Positions 1 through 8,103 are shown, numbered from the stretch's first letter. The stretch is 18,616 nucleotides of DNA from Puniceicoccales bacterium (GCA_031279675.1 JAITIB010000043.1:1-18616); one strand, 5' to 3'. The notes: generated by a model not told the origin, from the letters alone. Made by a program: numbers and translations.

Positions 1-4
1 CGCC

Positions 5-76
<72 letters not shown>

Positions 77-301
77 AGCGCAATTCAACGCCGAGGTGGC
101 GTCGCTTGCGGTGCCGTCTTGGTAACGGCGCGTTGTGAGGGATGTGTTTTTCATGATGTATGGTGTTGGATGGTTTTACTGAGTTATTGGTTCAACCACC
201 AACGTTCCCGGCAGGGCCTTCCTGCGGTGGCGTCGGTGATTTTCCAAAGAGCATATCCTCCACGCGGAAAATGCAAGCGGAAAAATGGCGTCGGGTTTCC
301 C
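77..301. other. Stretch downstream of exbB without a convincing gene
   Basis: No exbD, tonB or other recognisable gene is present between the exbB stop and the poly-C tract. On the minus strand an ATG at 154 opens a frame (MKNTSLTTRRYQDGTASD...) that stays open through 26 codons, then runs into the poly-G tract and off the window. It lacks a Shine-Dalgarno sequence and any recognisable motif, so I do not call it a gene. Two weak dyads are visible (GCAGG/CCTGC near 210-225 and TTGGT/ACCAA near 190-205), neither followed by a T run. Confidence 0.5.
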
Positions 302-970
302 TCAGGCACTTTCGTGCTGGATGGCGAGATCGGGGCGTTTTTCCGCCGGGAGTTCGTGACAGACAAACTGGATGGTATTGTGCGCCGTCCACTCCATGTC
401 GTGGACGATGGCGCGGATGCGGCCTTGCAAAAAATGGCACCCCAAATGGGCGATGATTGCGATGACGAGGCCGAGGGCCGTTGTGCTCAGGGCGGACACG
501 GTGTGCGCGGCAAAGGCATCCGCGGTGGCGTAATGGCCCTGGTCGCGCATTGCGAGAAAGGCTTTCAGGAGGGCGATGACAGTGCCGGTGAGACCGAGCA
601 GGGGGGCGAGCTTCGCCATCGCGGCAATGGTGCCGATGCGGCGTTCGAGCGGGGGAACTTCGAGCAGGGCGGCGCCCTCGGCGGCAACGCGCATGCGCGC
701 CTCGCTTTCGCCGGCGTGCAGGAGTATGGCCTTGACGATGCGGGGCATGGGGCCGGGCGTTTCCTCGCAAACGGTGAGAGCCTCGACGGGGCGGCCTTGG
801 CGCAGGTTGTTTTTTATGCCTTCGAGGAAGTCACGGGCGTTGATCTGGCCCTTGTGCAGGTAGTGGGTGCGCTCAAAGAGATAAAACAGGGTGAGGGTGC
901 TTGCCAGCAAGAGCGGCCAGAGAAAGGGGCCGGCGGCGGAAAGGAGACTGTATTCCTGAAGTGTGTTCAT
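302..970 (-). CDS. exbB: MotA/TolQ/ExbB-family proton channel protein
   Basis: This 222-residue inner-membrane protein has the ExbB/TolQ layout. A first hydrophobic segment lies at about residues 12-31, followed by a cytoplasmic loop (about 35-110). Two further segments follow: about 112-137 (containing LAPLLGLTGTVIALLKAF, the family's conserved glycine-rich TM2) and about 160-185 (VSALSTTALGLVIAIIAH, TM3 with the conserved S/T-rich start). The family forms the proton-driven stator that energises TonB or Tol-Pal. The start codon overlaps the stop of the upstream TPR gene in an ATGA arrangement, so the two are co-transcribed and probably translationally coupled. The usual downstream exbD partner is not seen before the window edge. 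Whether it is ExbB or TolQ cannot be settled here; I use exbB as the generic name. Confidence 0.9.
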   Translation of the reverse strand: MNTLQEYSLLSAAGPFLWPLLLASTLTLFYLFERTHYLHKGQINARDFLEGIKNNLRQGRPVEALTVCEETPGPMPRIVKAILLHAGESEARMRVAAEGAALLEVPPLERRIGTIAAMAKLAPLLGLTGTVIALLKAFLAMRDQGHYATADAFAAHTVSALSTTALGLVIAIIAHLGCHFLQGRIRAIVHDMEWTAHNTIQFVCHELPAEKRPDLAIQHESA

Positions 971-3861
971 TGGGTGAGGGATGGTGATGGAGAGGGGCCT
1001 GGCGCGGACGAAACGGGGGAGGCTTCCGCGGGTGGAATGCGGGGGAGCTGCGAGAGTTCACGCCAGGCGATGTTTTGGAAAGGGAGGCGGCGCCCGGGTG
1101 TGTTCTGGACGTCGTTGTTGTAATCGAGAAGGAGGCGGTAGAGCGTGGCGGCGGTGGCGTTGTCGTTGCGCGCCTTGCTGGAATCGGCGAGGTTCATCAG
1201 GGTGCGCGCGGTCCAATACCGGGCGTTGGCCCCAAGGAGCGGGGCGTCGGGACCGGGGGCTTTCAAAAGCTGGGTGATGACCTTCCAGCGCGCCTCGTCG
1301 GCCTCGCGGGCGATGTCCGCCGGGGCGCGCCCTCCGGCTTGCGGGTCGGGACGGCGCGCGGCGAGGGCATTGCCCCATTTGCATCCGGCCTCGGCCTTGA
1401 GATCGGAGGATTTGTGGGGGAGACTGAAAAGGCGGTCGTAGGCGTCAATGGCAAGGTTGAGGTCGGTGTCGCGTGTGGCGGGAGTGAGCGTGGCCTTGGC
1501 ATAAAGGCAGTCGGCGCGAGCGAGCTCGGCACGCCAGCGCCGGGGTGTGTTGTCAGGGAGCCGGGTGAGGAGCTGCTCGTAAATGGCAAGGGCGTCGGCA
1601 AAGTTTGCGGTAATGCGGAAGAGGTCGGCCTGCTGAAGCTTTGCGGCGTCGGCAAGGGGGTGGCGGGGATAGTCGGTGGCAAATTTTTCGAGGGCCTCAA
1701 TCGCCTGGCGATAGGGCTGGCTGGAGGTGCCGCTTTGGCTTTGGGCGATGTGCTGCTGGGCAATCTCGTAGAGCGCCTCGGCGCCGTAATCGGAAAGAGG
1801 GGGCTGGAGGTGCCGGGGGTAGCGTTGGTGGGCGGTGGCGAGAATGCGCAGGGCCTGGGAATAGTCGCCGCGAGCGGCATGGCTGCGGCCCTCAAGGAGG
1901 TAGGAGGCGGCGGTGGCTTCCTCGTCGGGATATTTCCGGCGCAACTCGTTGAGTATGGCATGGGCGGAGACGGGATCGGAGGGAAGCATGGCTCGCGCCT
2001 TGAGAAGGATGGTTTTGCTGAGTATGGCGCGGGTTTGCGCAAGAAGGGCCGGGGGGGCGGACGGGGGGAGTTTTTCCATGATGGCGGTGATTTGCGCGGC
2101 GAGCTGGATGGCTTGCGCGGTATCGTCCGCGGCGAGCGCGAGAAGGGCTTGCTGCCAGAGGAAGCGTATGCGGTGGGTGGTGTCCATGCGCGCGCCCTGC
2201 ATGGCGAGAAGGGCGTCAAGACGCGCACGGGCCGCGGGGGCCTCGCCATTGTTGCGCAGCCACTCGATGAGCGACCATTCGCAATGAAGGAGACTGTCGG
2301 TGTCGATGCCGGGCGGGATGGCGGCAGCCTTGAGCAGTGCGGTGGCGGCGGTGGCGTTGCCGGTGCGCAGTTCGCACTGGAGGCGCAGGTAGAGGGTGTT
2401 CCCGCGTTCCTCCGGCGTGGGGAGGCGGGGCTGGACGGCGGCGTAGGCGGCGGCGGCAAGCGGATAGGCGGAGGGATTGGGCGCGGGAATCCGGGCGGAG
2501 ACGTAGAGGCAGTCGGCGGCGACAAGCGCGGTGCGTGTCTGCGCGGGGCCGGTGAGGAGTTGCTGGAGCTGGGTGAGGTGCCCGGCGGCGCGCCGCGGTT
2601 CGTTGTTCTGCCAGGCAACGGTGGCGAGAATGCGCAGGGCATCGGAACGCAAGGGGCTCTCGGGTGTGTTTTCCAAAAGATCGTTGGCCGCACGGGTGGC
2701 GCCGGGAAGATCGTTGGCGGCATAGGCGAGCGTGGCGCGCACGAGGTTGAGCATGTCGAGCGTGCGCGGATCGGGCGCGGTGGCGGCGTGAATGGTGAGC
2801 TTTTCGTAAATTTCCGCCGGCGGGTTGCCGGCAGTGCCGGACGCGGGCGCGGTGGCAAGGGCGCTCAGGGCAAGATTTTGCAGCGGTGGCGGGGCTTTGT
2901 TGGAAATGACGTTGTAAAGGGCCTGGCGTCCCCCGGAATTGCCGGCGCCAAGGATGTAGCCGGTGAGCAGATCCGCCTCGTCGCGCTCGGCGGGAGAGAT
3001 GAAACTGCGCTGGCGGAGAATGGCAACAGCCTCGGCAGTGCGTTTGTTTTTCGCAAGCGCGATGGCGAGTTGCTTGGCAAAGATGAAGCCGAGCGGGTTG
3101 TTCTCGTTGGTGGCGACGCTGTTGCGCAACTCATTCAGGACGGCCGCGTCGGGGGGTGGGCCGAGGCGGATTTGCGCAAGATACTCAAGCGCCCGGACGT
3201 GCTGCGCCTGATAGTGCTGGGCGGCATCGCTGTAGGAAGCGCGCGCTTGGGTGAACTCGGTGCGGATGAACTCGGTCTGCGTCTCGGACGCGCTGTCGGT
3301 CGCAAGTGCGAAGAGCGCGCGGGCAATGTGATACCACGGCAAGTCGGAGGCGGACAACAACGCGGGATTGAGCGCGTTCAGGGCGTCGCCATCGCCGGCG
3401 GTCTGCGTGCCCATGATGGCGCGGGCGAGCGCGAGCCGGATTTGGCGCGGGGCGGACTGCGGGAGACGTTCAAGGATTTTGGCAGCGCCATCAGGGTCGT
3501 TGCGCGCAAGGAGGCAGGTGGCAAGCCCGAGCTGGGCGCGCTCGTGCGAGGCGCCGCCTTGGGGAAACTCCAGGGAAAGACGCGTGAAAAACCCGCTGGC
3601 AAGCGTGGTGAGCCCGCTGGCAAGCGCCTCGTCCGCGGCGGCAAACCGGTTGCGCATAACGGGGTCATTCGCGGACGGCAGCGGGACGTTTTCCTCCAAA
3701 ACAGGCAGCGGCGTTTGTTGCGCGAACATGGGCGGCACCGCCAGCAACATCAACGCCACCTGTAACATCCATCCGGCGCGCCCCCGGATCCCGCGTTGCC
3801 AGCCGGGGATGGAGCGGCGCGCGAGGACAAATGAAATGCGGTTGCGCCATAAAATACTCAC
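967..3861 (-). CDS. Large exported tetratricopeptide-repeat protein
   Basis: The product is a long, Ala/Leu-rich helical repeat protein of about 964 residues if the GTG at 3861 is the start. A basic N-region (RNR, RR, RGIRGR) leads into a hydrophobic core (MLQVALMLLAVPPMFA) and a likely cleavage before QQ at about residue 47, so it is exported to the periplasm. Degenerate TPR units run through most of the rest, clearest late in the protein (YPRHPLADAAKLQQADLF, FADALAIYEQLLTRLPD). The frame is open further upstream to a TTG at 3975, but that extension would cover a terminator-like hairpin region, so I reject it. An ATG at 3768 is the other candidate start. The coupling to exbB suggests a periplasmic scaffold or partner of a TonB/Tol-type energised complex. 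That role is inference, and no enzymatic motif is seen. Confidence 0.85.
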   Translation of the reverse strand: MSILWRNRISFVLARRSIPGWQRGIRGRAGWMLQVALMLLAVPPMFAQQTPLPVLEENVPLPSANDPVMRNRFAAADEALASGLTTLASGFFTRLSLEFPQGGASHERAQLGLATCLLARNDPDGAAKILERLPQSAPRQIRLALARAIMGTQTAGDGDALNALNPALLSASDLPWYHIARALFALATDSASETQTEFIRTEFTQARASYSDAAQHYQAQHVRALEYLAQIRLGPPPDAAVLNELRNSVATNENNPLGFIFAKQLAIALAKNKRTAEAVAILRQRSFISPAERDEADLLTGYILGAGNSGGRQALYNVISNKAPPPLQNLALSALATAPASGTAGNPPAEIYEKLTIHAATAPDPRTLDMLNLVRATLAYAANDLPGATRAANDLLENTPESPLRSDALRILATVAWQNNEPRRAAGHLTQLQQLLTGPAQTRTALVAADCLYVSARIPAPNPSAYPLAAAAYAAVQPRLPTPEERGNTLYLRLQCELRTGNATAATALLKAAAIPPGIDTDSLLHCEWSLIEWLRNNGEAPAARARLDALLAMQGARMDTTHRIRFLWQQALLALAADDTAQAIQLAAQITAIMEKLPPSAPPALLAQTRAILSKTILLKARAMLPSDPVSAHAILNELRRKYPDEEATAASYLLEGRSHAARGDYSQALRILATAHQRYPRHLQPPLSDYGAEALYEIAQQHIAQSQSGTSSQPYRQAIEALEKFATDYPRHPLADAAKLQQADLFRITANFADALAIYEQLLTRLPDNTPRRWRAELARADCLYAKATLTPATRDTDLNLAIDAYDRLFSLPHKSSDLKAEAGCKWGNALAARRPDPQAGGRAPADIAREADEARWKVITQLLKAPGPDAPLLGANARYWTARTLMNLADSSKARNDNATAATLYRLLLDYNNDVQNTPGRRLPFQNIAWRELSQLPRIPPAEASPVSSAPGPSPSPSLTQ

Positions 3862-3894
3862 CCCGCCAATATGCGCGGAAAAAACGCCCGGAGG

Positions 3895-3925
3895 AAAGTT
3901 AAAACCACGGGCCGAAAACCGGCCC
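3895..3925 (-). terminator. Probable intrinsic terminator after the discoidin-like gene cluster
   Basis: Reading the minus strand, GGGCCG-GTTTT-CGGCCC forms a 6-bp GC stem (3909-3925). It is followed by GTGG, four T, AAC and three T. It lies 54 bp after the stop of the last F5/8 type C gene and upstream of the TPR gene start. That fits the end of one transcript and argues against a TPR start upstream of 3,900. Confidence 0.55.
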
Positions 3926-3945
3926 CCGGACACATCGCCCGGGGG
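3923..3945. repeat. Second hairpin, mutually exclusive with the terminator stem
   Basis: CCCCCGG (3923-3929) and CCGGGGG (3939-3945) form a perfect 7-bp stem around a 9-nt loop. It shares bases 3923-3925 with the terminator stem, so only one of the two can form fully. It may be a second terminator component or a competing structure. Confidence 0.5.
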
Positions 3946-3978
3946 ACGATTCGCTCCCGCAAACCAAACTTTCAAGTT

Positions 3979-4668
3979 CTAATGGCAGGGTTTGCCGAAG
4001 ACTTCCACCTCGACGTAGTGATTGCCCACATTGGAGGTGTTCCCGGCACTGTAGAGGCGGACATAACGGCCCTTGACGGCGTTGACGGGGATGAGCTTGC
4101 CACGGTTTGTCTCAATGTAAACCTTGTCCTTGCCGACGCCGAGCCCGGCCCTGTTTTCGTAGTCGCTGTTGAACACGGTGGTGACGTCCTTCTTGAACTC
4201 GGCGTCGTTCGAGATTTGGACAATGACGGAGTGGTAGGCGCGTTTCTGGCGATGGAAATGCCAGAGGAGCACGGCGTGGAGATCGGCGGTTTTGCCAAGG
4301 TCGATTTGCACCCATTGGACTCCGGGGGCGAGCTCGACCTCATAACCCTCGTCACCATCCTTGTCACCGTCGGTGACGTAGTTGAGCTCGCCCACGATGG
4401 GCGTCTTGTCGCTTGAGGTGACGGGCTTGTGCTTGGCAAGATTCGTCGTGCCCTCGGGCACTTGGATGACGGGATTGGGCGTTGACTCGGGCTCAAGGTG
4501 CTGGGCGGGAATCTTGATGGGCAGAGGCGTGCCGACCGTCACAGGGGGCGGCAGGTCAAACTTCAGGTCCACTTTCTTGCCTTGCGCCCCGGCAGGGAGC
4601 GCGAGAGCGCACACGGCAGCCGCGGCGGCGAGTGTTTTGAGGAGGGTTGAGGATCGCGTCGTTTTCAT
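3979..4668 (-). CDS. Exported F5/8 type C (discoidin-like) domain protein, copy 3
   Basis: This 229-residue protein has a clear signal peptide ending at AGA|Q (residues 1-28) and a linker of about 45 residues. One galactose-binding-like F5/8 type C domain fills residues 76-228. Hallmarks are the NLAKHKPVTSS opening, the acidic TDGDKDGDEG loop, WVQIDLGK, the SNDAEFKKDVTTVFNSD segment, and the closing GRYVRLYSAG...YVEVEVFG strands. This beta-sandwich commonly binds carbohydrate or cell-surface polymers. Nothing else is fused to it, so it is a stand-alone binding module. It is the last of three tandem paralogs. Its leader and the DNA around its start are nearly identical to those of the copy at 4704-5390, which indicates recent duplication. 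No catalytic residues are seen and the ligand is unknown. Confidence 0.9.
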   Translation of the reverse strand: MKTTRSSTLLKTLAAAAAVCALALPAGAQGKKVDLKFDLPPPVTVGTPLPIKIPAQHLEPESTPNPVIQVPEGTTNLAKHKPVTSSDKTPIVGELNYVTDGDKDGDEGYEVELAPGVQWVQIDLGKTADLHAVLLWHFHRQKRAYHSVIVQISNDAEFKKDVTTVFNSDYENRAGLGVGKDKVYIETNRGKLIPVNAVKGRYVRLYSAGNTSNVGNHYVEVEVFGKPCH

Positions 4669-4703
4669 GGTTGGATGTGTTGCTGGTGATGGAGAAATGT
4701 GTG

Positions 4704-5390
4704 TCAGGGTTTGCCAAAAACTTCCACCTCAATGTAGTGATTGCCGACATTGGCGGTGTTCCCCCCGCTGTGGAGACGGACATAACGGCCCTTGAGGGCG
4801 TTGACGGGGATGAGTTTGCCAAGGTTCGTATCGACGTAAACCTTGTCCTTGCCAGCGCCACGCCCGGCCTTGTTTTCGTAATCGTTGTTGAACACGGTGG
4901 TGACGCCGTTCTTGAACTCAGCGTCGTTCGACACCTGGACAACAACGGAACGGTAGGCGCGCTTGTCCCGATGGAAGTGCCAGACGACGATGGCGTGAAG
5001 CTCGGCGGACTGCCCGAGATCGATTTGCACCCATTGGATGCCGGGGGCGAGCTCGACCTCGTAACCCTCGTCGCCATCCTTGTCACCGTCGGTGATGTAG
5101 TTGAGCTCGCCCACGATGGGCAACTTGTCGCTTGAGGTGACAGGTTTGTTCTTGGCAAGGTTTTTCGTGCCCTCGGGCACCTGAATGACAGGGTTGGGAA
5201 CGGGCTCGCGTTCGAGGAACTGGGGAGGAATGCCAGTAATGGGCTTTTCAGTGCCAACACGGACATACAGCGGCGTTTCAATCTTAAGATCCGCCTTTTT
5301 GCCCTGCGCCCCGGCAGGGAATGCGAGTGCGCACACGGCAGTCGCAGCGGCGAATGTTTTGAGGAGGGTTGAGGATCGCATCGTTTTCAT
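4704..5390 (-). CDS. Exported F5/8 type C (discoidin-like) domain protein, copy 2
   Basis: This is the middle of three paralogs (228 residues), with a signal peptide ending in AGA|Q and the same single F5/8 type C domain (NLAKNKPVTSSDK, TDGDKDGDEGYEVELAPG, WVQIDLGQSAELHAIVVWHFHR, YVRLHSGGN, IEVEVFGKP). It differs from the neighbouring copies mainly in the linker after the signal peptide (residues about 33-75). Only 35 bp separate its stop from the start of the next copy, so the three genes look like one transcript. No Shine-Dalgarno sequence precedes the ATG (CCAGCAATAATATCCAACC). It may coat the cell surface or bind extracellular polysaccharide, but that is inference from the fold. Confidence 0.9.
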   Translation of the reverse strand: MKTMRSSTLLKTFAAATAVCALAFPAGAQGKKADLKIETPLYVRVGTEKPITGIPPQFLEREPVPNPVIQVPEGTKNLAKNKPVTSSDKLPIVGELNYITDGDKDGDEGYEVELAPGIQWVQIDLGQSAELHAIVVWHFHRDKRAYRSVVVQVSNDAEFKNGVTTVFNNDYENKAGRGAGKDKVYVDTNLGKLIPVNALKGRYVRLHSGGNTANVGNHYIEVEVFGKP

Positions 5391-5426
5391 GGTTGGATAT
5401 TATTGCTGGTGATTGAGAAATGAGTG

Positions 5427-6095
5427 TCAAGGTTTTCCGAAAACTTCCACCTCAACGTAGTGGTTGGCCCCATTGACGGTGTTTCCGGCGCTGTAGAGGC
5501 GGACGTAACGGCCTTTGACGGCGTTGACGGGGATGAGCTTGCCGCGGTTCGTCTCAATGTAAACCTTGTCCCTGCCAATGCCAAGGCCCGCCTTGTTCTC
5601 GTAGTCGTTGTTAAACACGGTGGTGACGTCTTTCTTGAACCCGGCGTCGTTCGAGATTTGGACAACGACGGAGCGGTAGGCACGCGGGCGCCAACGATGG
5701 AAGTGCCAAATGGCCACGGCGTAAAGCTCGGCGCTCTTGCCAAGGTCTATTTGCACCCACTGGACGCCAGGGGCGAGCTCGACATCGAAGCCCTCGTCAC
5801 CATCCTTGTCACCGTCGGTGATGTAGCTGATCTCGCCCTCAGCGGGAGCCTTGTCGCTTGAGGTGACGGGCCTGCCTCTGGCAAGATTCGTCGTGCCCTC
5901 GGGCACTTGGATGACCGGATGGGGAAGAGGCTCACGTTCAAAAAACTGCGGAGGGATGGAGAAGGAGCTCATCCCGCTGATGCGAGTGTACGGCGGTGTG
6001 TCAATTTTGAGTTCCACCGTTTCCCCTTGCGCCTGCGCAGGAAGGACACCGGCGCACAAGGCGGCAAGCAATGCGATGAGGGATTTCGTTTTCAT
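5427..6095 (-). CDS. Exported F5/8 type C (discoidin-like) domain protein, copy 1
   Basis: This is the promoter-proximal and most divergent paralog (222 residues). Its leader (MKTKSLIALLAALCAG...AQA|Q) is shorter and unrelated in detail to the leaders of the other two, while the mature domain is clearly homologous (NLARGRPVTSSDKAP, TDGDKDGDEGFDVELAPG, WVQIDLGKSAELYAVAIWHFHR, VNAVKGRYVRLYSAGN, YVEVEVFGKP). The pattern suggests this copy is the older one and that the two downstream genes arose from a later duplication. Immediately upstream lies a decayed RHS fragment instead of an ordinary promoter region, so how the cluster is transcribed is unclear. No Shine-Dalgarno sequence is seen before the ATG. 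Confidence 0.9.
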   Translation of the reverse strand: MKTKSLIALLAALCAGVLPAQAQGETVELKIDTPPYTRISGMSSFSIPPQFFEREPLPHPVIQVPEGTTNLARGRPVTSSDKAPAEGEISYITDGDKDGDEGFDVELAPGVQWVQIDLGKSAELYAVAIWHFHRWRPRAYRSVVVQISNDAGFKKDVTTVFNNDYENKAGLGIGRDKVYIETNRGKLIPVNAVKGRYVRLYSAGNTVNGANHYVEVEVFGKP

Positions 6096-6209
6096 GGTTG
6101 TGCAGGACGAAGTTCAGGAATCACGATGAGTAACGGGAAGACAGCGGACGCCACTTTTTGTTCAGGAAAATCGCACGCACCATTCCATGCCGGATTTTGG
6201 GCGCTGGAG

Positions 6210-6395
6210 TTATGCGCAGGCAGAACATGTCCAACCAAGTACGCAGCCAAGGCCGTCGGCGGTGCCAGATTGGGCGCGGGCGGTGCGTTGGCCAATGGCG
6301 TTGACGGTGTAATCGTATTGGCCGATGATGCTATCGGCGCGTGTACCCGTGGCGATGCGGTTTTGTTTTGTGGTCAAGATATCGCGATTGGCAAT
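6210..6395 (-). pseudogene. RHS-repeat protein fragment (decayed)
   Basis: On the minus strand, a 61-codon frame that follows a TAA at 6398-6396 and ends at the TAA at 6212-6210 has the unmistakable sequence of an RHS/YD-repeat segment. It reads IANRDILTTKQNRIATGT, then GQYDYTVNAIGQRTARAQSG, then GLGCVLGW. These match the family's NRD-L-T-K-N-, YDY-VNAIGQR and VLGW motifs. There is no start codon context, it is cut by stops on both sides, and no further RHS sequence is recognisable downstream to 6096. RHS proteins are very large secreted shells around polymorphic toxins, so about 60 residues can only be a relic. It lies between an A+T-rich orphan gene and the discoidin-like cluster. Confidence 0.8.
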
Positions 6396-6412
6396 TTACG
6401 GACTTTTCTAAT

Positions 6413-6805
6413 TTAATGAGAGAGTATTTCATATGCCTCGCCGTATCCTTCTTCACCAACGATCCCTTCAGCTGCAACTGTAATTCCCATTAACTTTCCA
6501 CTCTTGAAAAAACCGCTAAACATAAGTTTTCTTATGGAATCGGAATGAATATCAGAGTAATAAAAAGGAAATGAAAGATGGTATGAACACTCTGTTCGTT
6601 TTTCATGCACAGTGTCCTGTGTTACCTCGTAACACATGCTGTCTGATGCGTTTAAAATTTCGAATCTTCCGTTTTTTACTATGAACTCAATGTCGCGATA
6701 AGACGTCACGCCGTTCCCGCCCATTGGGACATAATATCGGGCAACGCAATATCCTTTTTCATAATTGTCGCATCCCGTGTGATTCAAGCTGCCTTTTTTG
6801 CGCAC
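6413..6805 (-). CDS. Unrecognised A+T-rich gene beside an RHS remnant
   Basis: I do not recognise this 130-residue product. It is rich in Tyr, Ser and charged residues and has four Cys (about residues 12, 20, 58 and 73). It shows no signal peptide or membrane segment and reads like a mixed beta-type soluble domain (SYRDIEFIVKNGRFEIL, KLMFSGFFKSGKLMGITV). Its G+C is about 40% over 6421-6780 by hand count, well below the flanking genes, which suggests transfer. The GTG start lies 9 bp after the phosphofructokinase stop and has no Shine-Dalgarno sequence; an internal ATG at residue 28 is an alternative. Its position next to an RHS fragment fits an orphan immunity protein or displaced toxin-locus gene, but this is inference. 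It may also be a 5'-truncated gene. Confidence 0.6.
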   Translation of the reverse strand: MRKKGSLNHTGCDNYEKGYCVARYYVPMGGNGVTSYRDIEFIVKNGRFEILNASDSMCYEVTQDTVHEKRTECSYHLSFPFYYSDIHSDSIRKLMFSGFFKSGKLMGITVAAEGIVGEEGYGEAYEILSH

Positions 6806-6814
6806 AGAGGAGGC

Positions 6815-8047
6815 TTAATGGCTTGCGGGTTGGGCTGCGGGCACAGGCGGGGGTTGCCCGATGTCGGCAAGCAGTTGATGAAACCAAGGTTGGGTGATGT
6901 CGAAGGGTTTGCCGCCCTTGATGCGTTCGAACTCGATGGCACGAAGACGTCCGCCCTGGTCTTCGTCGTGACCGATGACGCCACTTTCGTTGCGCAGGGC
7001 GCACTCCACGGCGTAGTCCACACAGCTTTTGATGAGGGAACGGTCGGCTGCGTTGGACGGGGCGCTGCGGGCGAAGTAGCCGCTTTTTTGCACAAGTGTT
7101 TTCTCGGCGCCGAACATGGCGGCGAATTGCTTCCCGAACCATTTGCCTGGGTTGATGGCGTCGAGCTTGACGTGCCCGAAGGCATCACGGGGAACGGCAT
7201 GGCCGCCGGCCTCCATTTCCTTGACGATGGCCTCGACGCCCGCCCCCTCGCTGATGAAGAGGTTGACGCAGTCGTGGCTGTCCATGATGGCGCGCAGGCG
7301 CCGGGCCTCGGAGGCGATGTCCACGACGATTTCCGGGATGTAAACGCCATGAATGTCGGCTTGGGCGGTGCCGTCGCCAATGGGGTCGAGGAAGCGCCGG
7401 GCCTTGAGCTGCCGGCGATATTCGGCGGCGGTGGCGGCGGTAAGCCAGCCGCAGTTGCGCCCCATGACTTCGTGGACGATGAGCATGCGCGGGTTCGCGC
7501 TGTGCTCGGCAACGGCATTTGCGAAGTAGCGCGCGCCTTCCTCGGCAGCGGTCCAGGCTCCGAGGCTTTGGCGGATGGGGTGGACGTCGTTGTCAACGGT
7601 CTTGGGCAGGCCGATGACGGTGAGTCCGTATCCGTTTTCCTTGAGGAATCTGGCAAGATCGGCGGCAGCGGTGTTTGTATCGTCCCCGCCGATGGTGTGG
7701 AGGACTTGGACGCCGTCCTTGACGAGTTGATCGGCGGCAACTTTTTGCGGATACTGGCCCTCCTTGACGAGGCCGCGCTTTATGCAGTCCTTGACGTTGG
7801 TGAGTTTCACGCGGCTGTTGCCGATGGGGCTGCCGCCGAGCTGGTGCAGGAGCGCGGCGCCGGCGCGGATGGCGGGCGTGACTTTCACGCTGTCGCCAAG
7901 GAGCAGGCCTTTGTAGCCGCTGCGATAACAGATGATTTCCACGTCGGGGACAATTTCGCTGTATCGCTCAATGAGTCCGCCAACGGCGGAGGAAAGGCAG
8001 GGCGCGAGGCCTCCCGCGGTGAGTATTGCCACTTTTTGAAGTTTCAT
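6815..8047 (-). CDS. pfp: PPi-type 6-phosphofructokinase
   Basis: This 410-residue enzyme phosphorylates fructose 6-phosphate to fructose 1,6-bisphosphate. It has the GGDDTNTAAADL motif at residues 120-131, and an Asp in the position where ATP-dependent enzymes have Gly (GGDG) is the classical sign of pyrophosphate use. PKTVDND (148-154), with the Lys typical of PPi enzymes, and MGRNCGW (195-201) complete the active site. The reaction is reversible and serves both glycolysis and gluconeogenesis while saving ATP. The frame is open upstream to about 8389, but that extension is low-complexity and overlaps glnN, so the ATG at 8047 (MKLQKVAILTAGG) is the start. A strong terminator separates it from glnN, so it needs its own promoter, which I could not identify. 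Confidence 0.93.
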   Translation of the reverse strand: MKLQKVAILTAGGLAPCLSSAVGGLIERYSEIVPDVEIICYRSGYKGLLLGDSVKVTPAIRAGAALLHQLGGSPIGNSRVKLTNVKDCIKRGLVKEGQYPQKVAADQLVKDGVQVLHTIGGDDTNTAAADLARFLKENGYGLTVIGLPKTVDNDVHPIRQSLGAWTAAEEGARYFANAVAEHSANPRMLIVHEVMGRNCGWLTAATAAEYRRQLKARRFLDPIGDGTAQADIHGVYIPEIVVDIASEARRLRAIMDSHDCVNLFISEGAGVEAIVKEMEAGGHAVPRDAFGHVKLDAINPGKWFGKQFAAMFGAEKTLVQKSGYFARSAPSNAADRSLIKSCVDYAVECALRNESGVIGHDEDQGGRLRAIEFERIKGGKPFDITQPWFHQLLADIGQPPPVPAAQPASH

Positions 8048-8103
8048 GCGGGGGTCTTGGAGTAAGGAACGGGGCGGGATTGGAAAGCCTGAAAATGGTT
8101 TCC

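Noticed and set aside
1075..3765. Very long plus-strand open frame opposite the TPR gene
   Set aside because: It is Gly/Arg-rich low-complexity sequence antisense to a well-supported gene; high G+C at third codon positions removes stop codons on the opposite strand. The same applies to plus-strand frames opposite glnN (8280-10400), the pump (11881-13830) and the outer membrane factor (14649-16553).
3862..3975. N-terminal extension of the TPR protein to a TTG at 3975
   Set aside because: It lies before the signal peptide, starts with TTG without a ribosome site, and covers terminator-like hairpins of the upstream genes.
6092..6295. Minus-strand 67-codon frame ending in an ATGA overlap with the first discoidin-like gene
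   Set aside because: It is Pro/Ala-rich, has no family resemblance, and runs across the RHS remnant in a different frame from the recognisable RHS sequence. The overlap is probably chance.
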